From NCBI GenBank assembly GCA_963575745.1, contig CAUYUJ010021037.1:223501-287500 (forward strand): a stretch of DNA of 64,000 bases, given 5' to 3'. Of the stretch, positions 60,640 to 64,000 are shown piece after piece. The notes beneath the pieces were generated by a model, which ran no database searches, was not told the DNA's origin, and was given only the letters and a program-made list of their open reading frames with translations. Numbering within the stretch: position 1 is the stretch's first letter; every line of letters starts with the position of its first letter. This DNA comes from Prorocentrum cordatum (lineage: Eukaryota > Sar > Dinophyceae > Prorocentrales > Prorocentraceae). The position numbers were made by a program, and so were the translations under genes.

Positions 60640-62000
60640 ACGCGAAACGCGCCAGACTACCTCGCGCGCAGCATCTCGGAGACCCGAAATACGAGGATGT
60701 CTCAGGCGAAATGCGCCAGGACCGCCTCGCGCGTGTCGTCTTGGAGCCCAGGAGTTGCGAGGATGTCTCAGGCGAAACGCGCCAGACCACCTCGCGCGCA
60801 GCATCTCGGAGACCCGAAATGCGAGGCTGTCTCTGGCCAAACACGCCGGACCACCTCGCGCGTGGCGTCTTGGCGCCCAGAGTTGCGAGGATGTCTCGGG
60901 AGAGTTGCGCCCAGGCCCCTCCTAGAGCACCATTCCAGAGCTGAAGGGAAATCAAAGGGTTTGTTTGGGTCTGACTCCTCCTCCCTCCTCCATCCTTCCT
61001 CACGGAGCCCAGATTGCTGAGGATGTCTCAGGCGAAACGCGCCGAACCACCTCGCGCGCAGAATCTCGGCGCCCCGAATTGCGAAGATGGCTCAGGCGAA
61101 ACGGGCTGGACCACCTCGCGCGCGGCGTCTGGGAGCTTGCGAGGATGCCTCAAACGACACGAGCTGGACCACCTCGTGCGCGGCAACTTGGAACTCAGAG
61201 TTGCGAGGATCTCTTTGGCGGCGCCCAGAACCATTCTAGGGCACAACTCGAAAGCAGAAGCGAAATCCAATGGTCGTTTGGGTCTGACCCCTCCTCCTTC
61301 CTCCCTCCTCCCTCTCGGAGCCCAGAGGCTTGAGGATGCCTCACGCGAAACGGGCCAGACCACCTCGCGCGCGGCATCTCGGAGGACAGAGTTGCGATGA
61401 GGCTCACGCGAAACGCGCCAGACCACGTAGCACGCAGAGCATCTCGGAGCCCAGAGTTGCGAGGACGTCTCAAACGAAACACGCCAGACCACCTCGCGCG
61501 GGGCATCTCGGGACTCAGATTTGTGAAGATGTCTCCAACGACACGCGCTGGACCACCTCGCGCGCAGCATCTCGAGCCCAGAGATGCCAGAATGTCGCAG
61601 GCAAAATGGGCCAGACCTCCTGGCTCGCAGCACCTCGAAACTCAGAGTTACGAGGATGTCTCATGAGAAGAGCGCCAGACCACCTCGCACGCGGCAGTTC
61701 GGAGCCTAGAGTCGTGAGAATGCCTCAAACGAAACGGGCTGGACCACATCGCGCAGAGCATCCGGAGCCCAGAGTTTCGAGGATGCCTCAGGCGAAACGC
61801 ACCAGACCACCTCGCGCGCAGCATCTCGGAGACCCGAAATGCGAGGCTGTCTCCGGCGAAACGCGCCAGGACCATCTCGCGCGTGGCGTCTTGGAGCCCA
61901 GAGTTGCGAGGACATCTCGGCCGAAAGGACCACTTCGCGTGCGGCATCTTGGAGCTCAGTCATGCGAGGATGCATCCGGCGAAACGGCTGGACAGCCGAT
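60640..62000. repeat. 64-bp satellite with higher-order breaks
   Basis: Units carry GAGGATGTCTCAGGCGAAAC, CCAGACCACCTCGCGCG and CATCTCGGAGCCCAGAGTT. Starts at 60761 and 60825 are 64 bases apart. The array is broken at 60905-61010 and 61215-61322 by related ~110-bp segments (GTTTGGGTCTGACNCCTCC, CGGAGCCCAGA). A similar segment precedes the array at 60560-60635. Confidence 0.9.
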
Positions 62001-62057
62001 CGCAGTGTCCCGGCAACGAGCGTCGCAGCAAACGCCATGAGAGCGCTTCCGGATACA

Positions 62058-62260
62058 CCTAGTTACACCCAGTTACACCCAGTTACACCTAGTTACACCT
62101 AGTTACACCTAGTTACACCTAGTTACACCTACTTACACCTAGTTACACCTAGCTACGCCCAGTTACACCTAGTTACGCCCAGTTACACCTAGTTACACCT
62201 AGTTACGCCCAGTTACACCTAGTTACACCTAGTTACACCTAGTTACCCTCAGTTTCCCTC
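62058..62260. repeat. 10-bp (AGTTACACCT)n array
   Basis: About twenty units with single changes (ACGCC, ACTT), ending in CAGTTTCCCTCAGC. Confidence 0.97.
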
Positions 62261-62404
62261 AGCTACCCGAGTTAAGGCATGACGCAATCAGTCTGAATCG
62301 GAGTGCAGGCATTCGAACCTGGAACATCGGTCCTCGATCCTCGCCTCGGTCATCGATCCTATCCTCGGTCCTCGATCCTGGTTACATTTGTCAAGACAAC
62401 CTCG

Positions 62405-62540
62405 CCGACACATCGGCGATACATCGGCGATGCATCGCCGATGCATCGGCGACATCGGCGATGCATCGACGACGCCAGCGCGGAGAAAATCGAGCTCCAC
62501 ATCGGGCCGCATCGCCGATGCATCGACGATGCGGCGCGAT
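62405..62540. repeat. Palindromic GATGCATCGGCGATG family, copy 2
   Basis: Self-complementary words GATGCATCGCCGATGCATC and a CCACATCG centre, as at 35460-35575. Confidence 0.7.
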
Positions 62541-62639
62541 CCTCCACCCCCATCTGCTCGGACCCAGGGGGGCCAGGAAGAGGGGGTGGTGCGCACTGGG
62601 GCCAAAAGCATGGGGCGCGGACGAGCGGGGGCCTTGGAG

Positions 62640-63110
62640 CGTGTTGAACAAAGAAGCAGAAGAAGAAAAAGAAGAACAAAAAGGATACTAATAACAATGT
62701 CAATAATAATGATAAGAGTGATAAGAATGATACGAATTATACGAAACAGAGTATTATACTCATGATCTCATGATCATAGACATCACAACTACTGATAATA
62801 CGTATAGAGGAATACATATGTTACGAATAGGAATGCGAATGCGAATGCGAGTACAAATACGAATGCGACGAGCAATCATGAGAACAAGAAAACAATACCA
62901 CATACAACATAACAATAAACAATGCTAACCATGAGTGTTATAACGAAGAGGGCGAATAATACGAATAAGAAAATAAGAAGAAGGTAAATATAGGGGAAAT
63001 AATAATAGTAATCATAAGAAGAAGAGGAAGAGGAATAAGACGAAGACGAAAATAAGAAAAGGAAGAGGAAGGGGAATAATAAGAATAATAATAATGAGAA
63101 GAAGTCACAG
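62640..63110. repeat. A-rich degenerate AATAAG/GAATGC tract
   Basis: AAGAAG, GAATGC, AATAAT and TACGAA words, with no gene. Confidence 0.7.
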
Positions 63111-63775
63111 TCCTGACCCCCTGTCGGGCGCCTGGTGTTTTCAGGACGCCACACCCGGTTTCCGGCGGCCTCTCACGGGACGATCCGGGCACACCTAGGG
63201 GGCCGCTCCTGGCGAGGCGCGGCTGCGGCTGAGCATCCAGAGGCTGGCAAAACCCCAGGGAACCCACGAAAACGCCAGCAAGGAACCTCCCTGGACGAGG
63301 CCCACACCTCGCGGGTGATGGGAAACGCAATTTTCCTTCAAAAACCGCACTCGATGAGCCACAATAGCGTTTCCCACAACTTTAAGCTATGTGAAACGCA
63401 ATCCCGAACGACTGCCGCCCTGTAGTCCCTCTCTGGCGCCCCCGATGATGCCTCGACGGCGCCTGGAAATCTGGGCCCCTCCCGTTCCTGTCGGCCCTCC
63501 GGACCCCTCATGCGGGCGGTCTCGGAGACCTTGAACCCAAAATGATTTTCATCTCTTGGGGGGACATTTTCTACTTCCGACGACCTTCCGCCGCCCTTCC
63601 GCTGCCTTCCGCCGAGGAAGAGATGACAACTCCTTCGACCCTTGAAGGCAAGGCCCTTTCTGAAACGCCCCACGTGGCGCTTGCAGTCTGCCGAATACTT
63701 CTCTGGAAAACCTGGCCTCGAGGACGCGCTGGCAGTCCCAGCCAAGGCCCACAACCGCCAGGAAGCCTACGGCCA
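63110..63775. other. No gene recognised
   Basis: The stretch 63310-63405 has paired words (GGGAAACGCAAT, GCGTTTCCC and GTGAAACGCAATC) that can form small hairpins. No protein pattern. Confidence 0.45.
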
Positions 63776-63777
63776 GG

Positions 63778-63874
63778 GACTTTTGCTGAGCGTGTCGCAG
63801 CGGCGCCCCTGGAGGCACGCTATGCCTTGGCGAGCTGATAGCGTGTCGCTCCGCTCCGTGGGGCGGGAGGCTGG
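63778..63874. repeat. Hairpin-bearing dispersed element, copy 2
   Basis: TGAGCGTGTCGC, GCACGCTATGCCTTGGC, GATAGCGTGTCGCTCCGCTC and GGGGCGGGAGGCTGG in the same order as 1281-1374. Confidence 0.6.
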
Positions 63875-64000
63875 CAGGAACTCGAGGAGATGACGCTGTG
63901 CGCTGTGGGACCGGATCGTGCTTAGCATGCGGCGCCGCAGCGTGGTGAGCCAGAACCGGCGGCGCCACACGCCTCCTCCTCCTCATCATCATCATTATCA

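Noticed and set aside
62058-62260. Telomeric repeat
   Set aside because: The 10-bp unit AGTTACACCT is not the TTTAGGG type expected in dinoflagellates, and it lies within the window with unrelated sequence on both sides.

Overview
The window looks like nuclear DNA of a dinoflagellate. The strongest evidence is a tandem relic of the dinoflagellate spliced leader (DinoSL) on the minus strand at 54512-54548. It sits about 120 bases upstream of ORF1 of a LINE retrotransposon. Supporting signs are high G+C, intron-poor reading frames of retrotransposon type, a PIF1-like helicase with a long Cys-rich tail, and an extreme load of microsatellites, minisatellites and dispersed short repeats. Genus cannot be fixed from the sequence. 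A large repeat-rich genome such as Prorocentrum is a guess only. No rRNA, tRNA, CRISPR array or bacterial-type operon is visible.

Layout. 0-11 kb: degenerate short repeats, GC-rich fold-back elements, a first composite repeat element (2.9-3.9 kb, reversed), trinucleotide arrays, a second composite element (6.7-7.7 kb) and CCAAGAGG-type arrays. 11.2-13.6 kb: a broken PIF1-like helicase gene on the minus strand. 13.6-16.6 kb: tandem copies of a roughly 1 kb complex repeat. 17.0-18.8 kb: an 89-bp minisatellite. 19.0-19.7 kb: a possible broken plus-strand gene of unknown function. 20-29 kb: repeats and low-complexity DNA, including a third composite element (23.3-24.6 kb). 30.0-34.4 kb: remains of LINE elements on the minus strand (RNase H/Cys-rich 3' fragment, then a decayed LINE with ORF1-like, endonuclease and reverse transcriptase parts). 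35-38 kb: duplicated blocks and huge CTC arrays. 38.7-39.1 kb: an exon-like fragment. 40.3-42.5 kb: the only long intact gene, a 730-residue protein with an endonuclease/exonuclease/phosphatase (EEP) fold. 43-49 kb: repeats, a TIR element and fold-back elements. 49.4-54.5 kb: a near full-length but dead LINE on the minus strand. 54.6-64 kb: satellites of several unit lengths.

The recognisable proteins belong mostly to mobile or selfish DNA: two LINE families, a helicase of the type also found in Helitrons, and an EEP-domain protein. All lie on the minus strand. Both reverse transcriptases have lost part of the catalytic aspartate motif and carry stops and frameshifts, so the LINEs are dead copies. 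The intact EEP gene contains about seven in-frame copies of a short repeat that also occurs in the flanking non-coding DNA. This is the most unusual coding feature here. Very long open frames elsewhere come from simple repeats and should not be read as genes.
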